A stretch of 35,398 bases of DNA from Flavobacteriales bacterium UBA7878 (lineage in GTDB: Bacteria > Bacteroidota > Bacteroidia > Flavobacteriales > Schleiferiaceae). The first letter of the stretch is position 1. Each line of letters begins with the position of its first letter. Made by a program: the position numbers and the translations under genes. Location: contig DLRW01000044.1 in assembly GCA_002501205.1 (NCBI GenBank), forward strand, positions 1 through 35,398, in the 5' to 3' direction. Under the pieces are notes generated by a model that searched no databases, was not told the DNA's origin, and saw nothing but the letters and a program-made list of their open reading frames with translations. Of the stretch, positions 7,145 to 15,143 are shown piece after piece.

Positions 7145-8185
7145 TTAGGCAGTGGTCTCTATCTTCTTTGCATACAATTCCGTGCCAAAATCTGCCAAAA
7201 GTTTGGCCCAATCACTTTGATCATTTAAACAGGGAATCAAAGTAAAGTCTTCGCCCCCATTTTCGATGAAAATTTCGCGCGCCTCAACCCCAATTTCCTC
7301 AATCGTTTCCAGGCAATCCGAAACAAAGGCCGGGCAAACCACCGCCAATTTCTTCACTCCTTTCTGGGCCAATTCGGCTATGGTTTTATCGGTATAAGGA
7401 TCTAACCATTTAATCGGACCCAAGCGACTTTGAAAACTGGTACTATAGGTTCCGGCTTTCAGGTCTAATTGACGCGCCACCATCTCGGTGGTTGCCAAAG
7501 TTTGATGGCGATAACAAAATGCCTGTGCGGGACTATCCTTGGCACAACAATTATCCAGACGAAGGCAATGTGCTTTACTTACATCGGAATAACGAATTTG
7601 TCGCTCGGGCACCCCATGGTAACTGAAGAGCAAATAATCATAGTCCTCAGGTAAAGCGGCTTTAATGGAATTGGCCAAAATAGTGAGGTAGCGCTCATCA
7701 TCATAAAAAGGCCCCTTCACTAAAAGTTCCAAATCCGGGAAATGAGCTTCCACCACTTCACGAGCCTTTACAACTACTGTTTCATAACTGCTCATCGCAT
7801 AATGCGGATAGAGTGGTATCAAACGCAAGGTCTCCAAATCCGGATGGGCTTCCTTCAGTTTTTGGATGGCGGAATGAATGGAAGGATTGCCATAGCGCAT
7901 CCCCAATCCAACGGGTATATCACTTTGCGCTTGTACCTCCTCTTTCAATCTTTCCGAAAGTACCATTAAAGGGGAGCCTTCTTCCCACCATATTCCTTTA
8001 TAAGCTTCCGCTGATTTGGGTGGACGGGTATTCAGAATAATTCCCTTTACGAGGAAAGTGCGGAACCATTTAGAGAAATCCACTACCCTTTCATCCATTA
8101 AAAATTCACCCAAATAGCGGCGCACATCTGCCACAGCATACGAATCGGGCGAACCCAGATTTACGATCAATAAAGCTTGCTTCAT
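7145..8185 (-). CDS. hemH: Ferrochelatase
   Basis: A 346-residue protein of normal length. It inserts ferrous iron into protoporphyrin IX, the last step of protoheme synthesis. The N-terminus has LIVNLGSPDS. The catalytic histidine lies in FSYHGVPERQ (His190). The substrate-binding segment TSFQSRLGPIKWLDPYTDKT is at about 249-268, and the acidic CLETIEEI helix follows near 291. The ATG lies 6 bp after the stop of the AraC-type regulator, so both are on one transcript, divergent from hemA. Confidence 0.97.
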   Translation of the reverse strand: MKQALLIVNLGSPDSYAVADVRRYLGEFLMDERVVDFSKWFRTFLVKGIILNTRPPKSAEAYKGIWWEEGSPLMVLSERLKEEVQAQSDIPVGLGMRYGNPSIHSAIQKLKEAHPDLETLRLIPLYPHYAMSSYETVVVKAREVVEAHFPDLELLVKGPFYDDERYLTILANSIKAALPEDYDYLLFSYHGVPERQIRYSDVSKAHCLRLDNCCAKDSPAQAFCYRHQTLATTEMVARQLDLKAGTYSTSFQSRLGPIKWLDPYTDKTIAELAQKGVKKLAVVCPAFVSDCLETIEEIGVEAREIFIENGGEDFTLIPCLNDQSDWAKLLADFGTELYAKKIETTA

Positions 8186-8191
8186 CTACAA

Positions 8192-9097
8192 TCAGCGATT
8201 CATTAAATATTTCTTGGGTGTTACCCCGAATTTTTTGCGGAAGGCCGCTATAAAATGGCTGGGATTGGTATATCCAATATGATAAGCCACCTCATTAACC
8301 TTCACCTTACCTTCGTCTAAAACCTGGCGAGCCACATCCAAACGATAATCATTGAGGTATTTAAATACCGTAGTGGCATAAATGTTCTTGAAACCTTCTT
8401 TTAATCGGTATTCATTTAGCCCTACTTCCAATGCCAACTCCGGAATAGTAGGCGGATCCGTCATTCTTTCAATCAGAATTTTCTTAGCCAGGCGGATCTT
8501 CTGCACATTATCTTCATTCTCCAAAAAGGGACAGGCCTCTACATCAGTGCCTTCCCGACGATTGAAATACCAGGCCAGGATTTCAAAAACCTTAGACTCT
8601 TCAAAAATGCGCTGCGCTGGTCCGTGCACAGGCACCTGAAACATCTGGCTCAAAGCCACCATAGTGGAAGGCTCCAGTTTACCGTCGGAGTAAAATTTCT
8701 TGTTTACGTTATCAGGATTAATAAAAGCCAATTCTTCACTGGCTTCTACAAACATGCGATGCAGGCGTTCTACCGTAACATAGAGGAAGAGTAATTTACT
8801 TTTCGGCTCCACGGTTATTTCCATCGGCAAAGCCTGAAGGGGATTGTAGAAAAGCAAATTCTTTTCGGCTTCCAGCTTCAGTTTATAGGATCCGCCATGA
8901 AAGGCAAATTCTGCTCCACCCTCATAGGCAAAGTAGAATTGAATTAAGCTTTGATCAATCTCACGGCGCATCTTTAAGGCCTCATCTTCTGAGTGTTCCA
9001 CCTTAATCATCGCCATATCAGGACCTAAAGCCGTATGTTTCACCCGACTTTTTCGGGTATTTATTTCCGGACCGAGTATTTCAAAATTCAATTCCAT
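8192..9097 (-). CDS. AraC family transcriptional regulator in the heme cluster
   Basis: A 301-residue protein. The C-terminal 100 residues form the two-helix-turn-helix AraC DNA-binding domain: TIPELALEVGLNEYRLKEGF, then VNEVAYHIGYTNPSHFIAAF, ending RKKFGVTPKKYL. The N-terminal 190 residues are a ligand or dimerisation domain that I do not recognise as a common sensor. It is co-transcribed with hemH and divergent from the hemA operon across a 200-bp region, so it most likely controls heme synthesis or iron/heme supply. The inducer is unknown. A minus-strand -10 box ends 4 nt before this ATG. Confidence 0.92.
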   Translation of the reverse strand: MELNFEILGPEINTRKSRVKHTALGPDMAMIKVEHSEDEALKMRREIDQSLIQFYFAYEGGAEFAFHGGSYKLKLEAEKNLLFYNPLQALPMEITVEPKSKLLFLYVTVERLHRMFVEASEELAFINPDNVNKKFYSDGKLEPSTMVALSQMFQVPVHGPAQRIFEESKVFEILAWYFNRREGTDVEACPFLENEDNVQKIRLAKKILIERMTDPPTIPELALEVGLNEYRLKEGFKNIYATTVFKYLNDYRLDVARQVLDEGKVKVNEVAYHIGYTNPSHFIAAFRKKFGVTPKKYLMNR

Positions 9098-9101
9098 GGG
9101 G

Positions 9102-9109
9102 CAAAATTA
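9102..9109 (-). promoter_or_regulatory. -10 promoter element of the araC-type/hemH operon
   Basis: The minus strand reads TAATTTTG, an exact TAnnTTTG match, followed by CCCC and the ATG at 9097. If used, transcription would begin at or next to the start codon, giving a leaderless message. No convincing -33 TTG was placed. Confidence 0.35.
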
Positions 9110-9187
9110 GGACATGATAAAAATCATTGGCCCTATTTGTACGTTTAATTTATCCTTGCAAGCGCAATCCTGTCAAGGAAATGCTTC

Positions 9188-9271
9188 AAATTACCGAGAA
9201 TGATTCTAAATAAGCACCACTCAACCTATCGGGTTATTTTTCCTACTTATCAAGGTAATTTATGTGGTGCT
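9188..9271 (+). promoter_or_regulatory. Crossing inverted repeats upstream of hemA
   Basis: Two perfect 8-bp inverted repeats interleave. AAATTACC (9188-9195) pairs with GGTAATTT (9254-9261), and AGCACCAC (9213-9220) pairs with GTGGTGCT (9264-9271). In RNA this order would form a pseudoknot or two exclusive folds. In DNA the right arms fall in the -33/-10 zone of the proposed hemA promoter and could be regulator half-sites. A short hairpin AACC/GGTT (9223-9226/9232-9235) lies between them. Confidence 0.3.
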
Positions 9272-9279
9272 GATTGGGA

Positions 9280-9287
9280 TATTTTTG
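9280..9287 (+). promoter_or_regulatory. -10 promoter element of the hemA operon
   Basis: TATTTTTG matches TAnnTTTG exactly and lies 10 nt upstream of the hemA ATG, which gives a leader of only about 5 nt. The -33 region (TTTATG at 9259-9264) is a weak match. Confidence 0.4.
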
Positions 9288-9297
9288 CCAGCACAAT

Positions 9298-10536
9298 ATG
9301 AAAGAGTTCGAAGTAAGTCGTTTTGCCAATTTCTTCTTAATAGGAATTGACCATCAGAAGGCCGATGTTTCCACCCGGGAAAAGTTCTCCCTTAGTGAGG
9401 AACAAGCACAGCATCTGATTCACGATTACCAAAGTGCCGGTGGGGATGGAATCCTGGTTCTCTCTACTTGCAACCGCACAGAATTATATGCTTTCGCTAA
9501 TTGCCCTCGAGACCTTATTGCTCTGTTTTGCAAGCATAGTGGCAATAGCAAGCAGGACTTCGAACCTTATCAAAACATCAAGCAAAATCGCGAAGCCATT
9601 GAACACCTGTATCGGGTGGGCTCCGGTTTAGAATCAAAAATCTTAGGCGACTTCGAAATTATTGGTCAGGTAAAAAAAGCCTACCAACGCTCCAAAGAGC
9701 AAGCGGCTCACAATGCCTTTCTCGATCGTCTGGTAAATATTGGTGTTCAGTGTAGCAAGCGAGTAAAGAACGAAACTCAGTTAAGTACAGGAGCCGCTTC
9801 TGTTGCTTTTGCTGCCGTACTGCAAGTGAAAGAATATCTTAAGGTAAATCCTAAACCTTCTGTGCTTCTTTATGGCATGGGAAAAATGGGTCGCACCACC
9901 TGCGAAAATTTGGTAAACCAAACCGGGGTCGAGGATATTACCTTGATCAACCGAACCGAAGAAAAAGCAGTTCGCCTGGCCGATCGATTTGGATTGAAAC
10001 ATGCGGATTTGGAGCATTTGCAAGATTCTCTAAATCGGGCAGACATCGTTATTGTTGCTACTGGCGCTTCTGTACCTACGGTGCATCTTAAGGATTTCAC
10101 TGAGCAAAAACCACGTTTATTATTGGACTTAAGCATGCCTCGAAATATCGAGTCTGCTGTTTATCAAGATTCTAATTTCCGGGTAATAGATGTCGACCAT
10201 CTTTCGGAAATCGCCGAGGAGAGTATTCGCAATCGCCAGTCACAAATCCCAATGGCGGAGCAAATTATAGATGAGAAGATTGAGGAATTTTACGAATGGC
10301 TGGAAAGTCGTCGCGTAGCCCCAACCTTAAATGCGCTACGCTCCAAAATGGACGATTGGAAGGAAAAGGAATTGAAAAGTCTGCAAAAGAAATTCCCGGA
10401 ACTCTCTCTGGAGCAAGCTGAGTATTTCGCTTCCCAAATGTTAAATCGCATTACCGGTCAATTTGCCCGTCAGTTAAAGAATGGCAGCAATCTCAACAAT
10501 GATTTGCGAACCATTCACCATATTTTTGAGCTCTGA
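9298..10536 (+). CDS. hemA: Glutamyl-tRNA reductase
   Basis: A 412-residue protein. It reduces the glutamate on glutamyl-tRNA to glutamate-1-semialdehyde with NADPH, the committed step of the C5 route to tetrapyrroles. The catalytic Cys58 lies in LSTCNRTELYAF. The segment GSGLESKILGDFEIIGQVKKAY follows, then the NADPH-binding loop YGMGKMG near residue 192, and a C-terminal helical dimerisation domain. An in-frame TTG at 9274 would add eight residues but lies inside the promoter. The ATG at 9298 is chosen. hemA is the first gene of the operon, and hemC starts 5 bp after its stop. Confidence 0.96.
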   Translation: MKEFEVSRFANFFLIGIDHQKADVSTREKFSLSEEQAQHLIHDYQSAGGDGILVLSTCNRTELYAFANCPRDLIALFCKHSGNSKQDFEPYQNIKQNREAIEHLYRVGSGLESKILGDFEIIGQVKKAYQRSKEQAAHNAFLDRLVNIGVQCSKRVKNETQLSTGAASVAFAAVLQVKEYLKVNPKPSVLLYGMGKMGRTTCENLVNQTGVEDITLINRTEEKAVRLADRFGLKHADLEHLQDSLNRADIVIVATGASVPTVHLKDFTEQKPRLLLDLSMPRNIESAVYQDSNFRVIDVDHLSEIAEESIRNRQSQIPMAEQIIDEKIEEFYEWLESRRVAPTLNALRSKMDDWKEKELKSLQKKFPELSLEQAEYFASQMLNRITGQFARQLKNGSNLNNDLRTIHHIFEL

Positions 10537-10541
10537 GCCCC

Positions 10542-11450
10542 ATGAAAACATTGAGAATCGGCACCAGAGATTCTGCTCTGGCCGTCTGGCAAGCTGCCAC
10601 TGTGGCCCGCGCCCTGGAAGCCAAAGGCTATAAAACTGAACTGGTAGAGGTTAAGTCTGCTGGTGACTTAGACCTAAGCACGCCCCTCAGTCAGTTTGGA
10701 AGCACCGGAGTATTCACTAAAATATTGGATGAAGCCCTATATCAAGATAAAGCAGATATCGCGGTTCATTCTTTAAAAGACTATCCTACTCAAGCCCCTG
10801 AAGGCATTGTGATGGCCGCTGTTTTAGAGCGTGGTCCGGTAGAAGATATCTTGGTACATAAAGGCAATTTAGATTTCTTAAATCACTCAGAGGGAAAGGT
10901 TGCCACCGGTAGTATCCGAAGGATCGCCCAATGGAAAGCCCGCTATCCCGAACATGATAACCCCGGATTGCGTGGCAATGTGCAAACCCGCTTACAAAAA
11001 CTTGCCGATAATGATTGGCATGGCGCCATCTTCGCCAAGGCCGGATTGGAACGACTCAACTTATTACCAGAGCACTATGAGATTTTAGATTGGATGATTC
11101 CAGCTCCCGCCCAGGGTATTGTGGGAATCACTTGTTTAGAATCTAAAAGTGATTTTCAAGAAATTCTTCGTGAAATCAACCATGAAAACACCGCTTTACG
11201 AGCTAAGGTGGAGCGTGATTTCCTTCGTACCGTAGAAGGTGGATGCTCGGCTCCGGTTGGGGCTTATGCCCAAATTGAAGAAAACCAAATTCGCCTGCAA
11301 GCCGGAGTATTTAGTTTAAACGGCAAAGAAAAGGTAAGACTTGAAAATGCAGTACCTTTGAGCGCGGCTTCCGAACTGGGAATCAGTATGGCTCAAGAGG
11401 CATTAAAACTTGGAGCCGCAGCGATTTTGGAAAAAATCAAGCATGATTAG
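10542..11450 (+). CDS. hemC: Hydroxymethylbilane synthase (porphobilinogen deaminase)
   Basis: A 302-residue protein that links four porphobilinogens into hydroxymethylbilane. It starts with LRIGTRDSALAVWQA. The catalytic aspartate is Asp80 in AVHSLKD. The dipyrromethane cofactor attaches to Cys235 in VEGGCSAPVGAYA. Length and domain order are normal. The 3' end overlaps the hemD start by 8 bp, which suggests translational coupling. Confidence 0.97.
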   Translation: MKTLRIGTRDSALAVWQAATVARALEAKGYKTELVEVKSAGDLDLSTPLSQFGSTGVFTKILDEALYQDKADIAVHSLKDYPTQAPEGIVMAAVLERGPVEDILVHKGNLDFLNHSEGKVATGSIRRIAQWKARYPEHDNPGLRGNVQTRLQKLADNDWHGAIFAKAGLERLNLLPEHYEILDWMIPAPAQGIVGITCLESKSDFQEILREINHENTALRAKVERDFLRTVEGGCSAPVGAYAQIEENQIRLQAGVFSLNGKEKVRLENAVPLSAASELGISMAQEALKLGAAAILEKIKHD

Positions 11451-12177
11451 CGAAACGAAGCGCCCCCTCATATTCTCTACTCGTAGAATTCCCGACGACT
11501 TACAAAACCAATTGGAGTCGGCGGGGCTGGAATTACAGTCCCTGGACTTCATTAAAGTTGAACAGTCCTTCGATGCCAGCAGCTTTCGTTCCCGACTTCT
11601 AAATTCCGACAGCTCAGCCCGAGTATTCACCAGTAAAAATGCGGTGCGCAGCCTTAAAGCCCTTCTGGCTTCGGAAAATCAAATGCAAATTCCAGCCAAG
11701 AAAACTTTTACGGTGGGCATCCGCGCCACAGAAATGCTCGCCGAGCTGGGAATTAAATCAAATGTTCGCGCCGAAAACGCCTTAATCTTAGCCCAAATCA
11801 TTGCCCGAAACTCAGATGTAAAATCAGTGGATTTTTTCTGTGGTGATAAGGCTCTGGATGATTTACCAGAATACCTCGAAAGTAAAAATGTGAGGGTTCA
11901 TAAGGAGATTGTTTACCATACTGATTTGGTGCATGAGGAAGTAGATAGCTCTGACTTTAATGGAGTGATATTCCTGAGTCCGACTGCCGCTTTTAGCTTC
12001 TTTAAGAAAAACCGTTTACCTGCCGGGGTGCCTGCATTTTGTATTGGCGCTACAACCGCCGAAGCAGTACGCATGCGTTGCGACAATCCCCGAATTTGCG
12101 CTAAAGAACCTACCCTAAAAGGGGTAATCCAACGAATAATTGAACATTTCGCCGTAAGGCCCAATTCCAATTCATGA
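11443..12177 (+). CDS. hemD: Uroporphyrinogen-III synthase
   Basis: A 244-residue protein. HemD sequences are weakly conserved. The call rests on the two-lobe pattern (IFSTRRIPDDL start, FTSKNAVRSL near residue 65, FLSPTAAFSFF near 180, CIGATTAEA near 200) and on its place between hemC and hemE. The enzyme closes hydroxymethylbilane with inversion of ring D. The ATG at 11443 overlaps hemC by 8 bp. An upstream in-frame TTG at 11410 lies deep in hemC and is unlikely. The stop overlaps the hemE ATG (ATGA). Confidence 0.92.
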   Translation: MISETKRPLIFSTRRIPDDLQNQLESAGLELQSLDFIKVEQSFDASSFRSRLLNSDSSARVFTSKNAVRSLKALLASENQMQIPAKKTFTVGIRATEMLAELGIKSNVRAENALILAQIIARNSDVKSVDFFCGDKALDDLPEYLESKNVRVHKEIVYHTDLVHEEVDSSDFNGVIFLSPTAAFSFFKKNRLPAGVPAFCIGATTAEAVRMRCDNPRICAKEPTLKGVIQRIIEHFAVRPNSNS

Positions 12178-13202
12178 CAACACCTAAAAACGACCTTTTC
12201 CTCAAAGCCCTTAGAGGCGAAAAAGTCGAAAGACCACCTGTTTGGATGATGCGTCAAGCTGGCCGCTATTTGCCAGACTTCATGAAACTTAAAGAAAAAT
12301 ACAGCTTCTTCGAAAGAGCCGAAAACCCTGAGCTGGCTACCGAAATTACGGTAATGCCTATTCATCAGGTAGGTCCGGATGCTGCGATTTTATTCAGCGA
12401 TATTTTAGTGATTCCCCAGGCTTTGGATGTTGAGGTGCAGATGGTACCCGGCAAAGGTCCCTACCTACCTCAGCCTATTCGTACACCCGAGCAAGTGGAT
12501 GCTTTGCCCGAAATCGATGTGAAAGATCGCTTGCACTATGTTTATTCGGCCATCGATCTCACTTTAGAGGCATTGGAAAATGAAGTGCCTTTAATTGGAT
12601 TTGCCGGTTCTCCCTGGACCATTCTCTGCTATATGGTAGAAGGCCAGGGAAGTAAAACCTTCGATAAGGCCAAGGAATTTTGCTTCGCCCATCCTGAAGC
12701 AGCCCATAAACTCCTGCAAAAGATTACAGATGTAACCATCGCATACCTTCGTCATAAGCAAGAAAGAGGGGTACATGCCATTCAAATTTTTGATAGCTGG
12801 GGTGGTTTGTTGTCACCCGAAGACTACCGTACCTTCTCCTTACCCTACATTCAGCAAATTACCGAGGCACTGCATGAGCATACTCCGGTAATTGCCTTTG
12901 CCAAGGGATGTTGGTTTGCTTTGGAAGAAATGAGCCAAATGCCCGTAAGTGCTTTGGGGGTTGATTGGACGATTAGCCCACAAATGGCGCGTGAGTTCAC
13001 CAGCTTCCAAACCACCTTACAAGGTAATTTTGATCCAGCCCGCCTCCTCTCTCCTATTCCCGAAATTGAAAGACTCACCAAGCAAATGATTGATGAGTTT
13101 GGCACCTATAAATACATTGCCAATTTAGGTCATGGTATTCTACCTAATATACCGGTAGATCATGCCAAGGCCTTTATAAATGCAGTAAAAAATTATGGCT
13201 AA
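12174..13202 (+). CDS. hemE: Uroporphyrinogen decarboxylase
   Basis: A 342-residue protein that removes the four acetate carboxyls of uroporphyrinogen III to give coproporphyrinogen III. The N-terminal signature PVWMMRQAGRYLPDF is intact. SDILVIPQALD and GFAGSPWTI follow, then IQIFDSWGG, and NLGHGILPNIP near the C-terminus. It overlaps hemD by 4 bp at its start and hemF by 8 bp at its end. Confidence 0.98.
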   Translation: MTTPKNDLFLKALRGEKVERPPVWMMRQAGRYLPDFMKLKEKYSFFERAENPELATEITVMPIHQVGPDAAILFSDILVIPQALDVEVQMVPGKGPYLPQPIRTPEQVDALPEIDVKDRLHYVYSAIDLTLEALENEVPLIGFAGSPWTILCYMVEGQGSKTFDKAKEFCFAHPEAAHKLLQKITDVTIAYLRHKQERGVHAIQIFDSWGGLLSPEDYRTFSLPYIQQITEALHEHTPVIAFAKGCWFALEEMSQMPVSALGVDWTISPQMAREFTSFQTTLQGNFDPARLLSPIPEIERLTKQMIDEFGTYKYIANLGHGILPNIPVDHAKAFINAVKNYG

Positions 13203-14112
13203 TCTCAAGGATCGCTTCGTGAGCTTTATCCATGCCTTGCAGGATGAAATTTGCGCAGCTCTGGAAGAAAGTGATGGCAAGGCCCGTTTTATTGAAGATC
13301 ACTGGGAACGCCCTGGTGGTGGCGGTGGAAGATCGCGGGTTTTGAGTAATGGTAAGGTTTTCGAAAAGGCCGGCGTAAGCACCTCCATCGTGCATGGTGA
13401 GATGCCCGAAGGCCTGAAGAAAAACATGAAAACCGAAGGTGCTCAATTTTTCGCTTGTGGAATTTCATTGGTAATTCACCCGGAAAGCCCCTTGGTACCA
13501 ACTACCCACGCCAACTTCCGCTTTTTCGAGATGTATGATGACAAAGGTGAAGCCATCGACGCCTGGTTTGGCGGTGGTAGCGACCTTAGCCCTTATTATC
13601 TTGATGAGGAAGATGCTCAGCATTTTCACCAAAGTCAAAAGGACGCAGCCGATCCCCATGGAACGGAACTTTACCCTCGCTTTAAGAAAGCCTGCGATGA
13701 ATATTTCCGCAATCACCATCGGCAAGAAGGCCGCGGTATTGGTGGTACTTTCTTTGACTATCTGAAAGCGGATCAGGAACGCAACCTGGAAGATTGGTTT
13801 GCCTTTACTACTGATATGGGACGCAGCTTCTTACCTTCCTATCTGCCGATTGTTGAAAAACACAAGGCCACTCCCTGGACCGAAGAGCAGCGCTATTGGC
13901 AAGAACTGCGTCGTGGGCGCTATGTAGAATTCAATTTGGTGCACGACCGCGGAACCTTATTTGGACTGCGCACTAATGGCCGTACCGAAAGTATTTTAAT
14001 GAGCTTACCTCCCAGAGTGCGCTGGGATTATAATGTAGAACCTCAGCCGGGAAGTCCGGAGGCCCAATTAGTGGCTGTACTCCGAGAACCGATCGACTGG
14101 ATCAAATCATAA
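13195..14112 (+). CDS. hemF: Oxygen-dependent coproporphyrinogen III oxidase
   Basis: A 305-residue protein that oxidatively decarboxylates coproporphyrinogen III with molecular oxygen. It contains HPESPLVPTTHANFRFFE, WFGGGSDLSPYYL, RGIGGTFFDYL and the C-terminal EFNLVHDRGTLFGL, all hallmarks of HemF. The use of HemF rather than the radical-SAM HemN points to an aerobic host. The start overlaps hemE by 8 bp, and hemB follows after 2 bp. Confidence 0.98.
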   Translation: MANLKDRFVSFIHALQDEICAALEESDGKARFIEDHWERPGGGGGRSRVLSNGKVFEKAGVSTSIVHGEMPEGLKKNMKTEGAQFFACGISLVIHPESPLVPTTHANFRFFEMYDDKGEAIDAWFGGGSDLSPYYLDEEDAQHFHQSQKDAADPHGTELYPRFKKACDEYFRNHHRQEGRGIGGTFFDYLKADQERNLEDWFAFTTDMGRSFLPSYLPIVEKHKATPWTEEQRYWQELRRGRYVEFNLVHDRGTLFGLRTNGRTESILMSLPPRVRWDYNVEPQPGSPEAQLVAVLREPIDWIKS

Positions 14113-14114
14113 GC

Positions 14115-15104
14115 ATGTTACAAAGACCTCGAAGATTGCGTCAATCGGCTGCCATTCGTGGCATTGCCCAGGAAACGCATTTACATCCATCGGACTTTAT
14201 TGCTCCCTTATTCGCGGTAGAAGGCGAAGGCATTAAGAGTGAAATCAGCTCTATGCCCGGCTATTTCCGCTACAGCCTGGACCTACTTCAACAGGAAGTT
14301 CTCGATCTCCAGGCCTTAGGATGTACCGCCTTACTCCTTTTTGTTAAGGTACCTGATCACCTAAAGGATAACGAAGGTGAAGAAGCAGTTAACCCGCATG
14401 GGCTGATGCAACAAGCTATTCGTATGATTAAGGAAACGGTTCCCGACATGCTCCTTATGACGGACGTGGCTCTGGATCCTTATTCCAGCCTTGGTCATGA
14501 TGGTATTGTGGAGGATGGCGAGATCCTGAATGATGAATCCGTAGGTGCCCTGGCTGAAATGGCAGTTAGTCATGCCCAGGCTGGTGCCGATTTTGTGGCC
14601 CCCAGTGACATGATGGATGGTCGGATTGAAGCGATGCGCATTGCTCTCGACACCAGTGGATTTCAGAATGTGGGCATTATGAGCTACAGTGCTAAATACG
14701 CCTCTTGTTTTTATGGTCCTTTCCGTGATGCTCTGGACTCGGCTCCCGTAGACATGGAGAATGTTCCCCGCGATAAAAAGACCTACCAGATGAATCCCGC
14801 TAATGCCATTGAGGCCAAGCGTGAGGTAGAACTGGATTTGCTGGAAGGCGCCGATATGGTGATGGTGAAACCCGCCATGGCCTATTTGGATATCATTCGC
14901 CAAACCAAGGAAATCAGTACCGTACCAGTAAGCGCCTATCATGTTAGTGGCGAATATGCCATGATTAAAGCTGCTGCTGCTAATGGCTGGCTCAATGAAG
15001 AGGAAGCCATGGTGGAAACTTTAACGGCTATTAAACGTGCTGGCGCAGACCTCATCGCCACTTACTTCGTGAGGGATATCTTGAAGTATTTGAGAAACGT
15101 TTAA
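14115..15104 (+). CDS. hemB: Delta-aminolevulinic acid dehydratase (porphobilinogen synthase)
   Basis: A 329-residue protein that condenses two 5-aminolevulinates into porphobilinogen. The two active-site lysines are Lys194 (SYSAKYASCFYGPF) and Lys252 (VMVKPAMAYLD). The segment that carries three zinc-binding cysteines in zinc enzymes reads TDVALDPYSSLGHDG (about 116-130) here, with Asp, Ala and Ser in those places. This copy therefore should not need catalytic zinc and probably uses the magnesium-type chemistry. It is the last gene of the tightly packed hemACDEFB block. Confidence 0.97.
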   Translation: MLQRPRRLRQSAAIRGIAQETHLHPSDFIAPLFAVEGEGIKSEISSMPGYFRYSLDLLQQEVLDLQALGCTALLLFVKVPDHLKDNEGEEAVNPHGLMQQAIRMIKETVPDMLLMTDVALDPYSSLGHDGIVEDGEILNDESVGALAEMAVSHAQAGADFVAPSDMMDGRIEAMRIALDTSGFQNVGIMSYSAKYASCFYGPFRDALDSAPVDMENVPRDKKTYQMNPANAIEAKREVELDLLEGADMVMVKPAMAYLDIIRQTKEISTVPVSAYHVSGEYAMIKAAAANGWLNEEEAMVETLTAIKRAGADLIATYFVRDILKYLRNV

Positions 15105-15143
15105 TTGAAGAGAACTCTGCTGGAATTTTAAAGGTTTGTGGAA

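Noticed and set aside
9274..9297. TTG start for hemA eight codons upstream
   Set aside because: It lies within the proposed promoter and adds residues outside the HemA family pattern. The ATG at 9298 fits better.
11410..11442. TTG start for hemD inside hemC
   Set aside because: It would need a 41-bp overlap, while ATG 11443 gives the family-like N-terminus and a short overlap.
14361..14942. Long antisense open frame of 193 codons within hemB
   Set aside because: It is a shadow of hemB, rich in His, Gly and Ile in the way antisense frames often are, with no recognisable domain.
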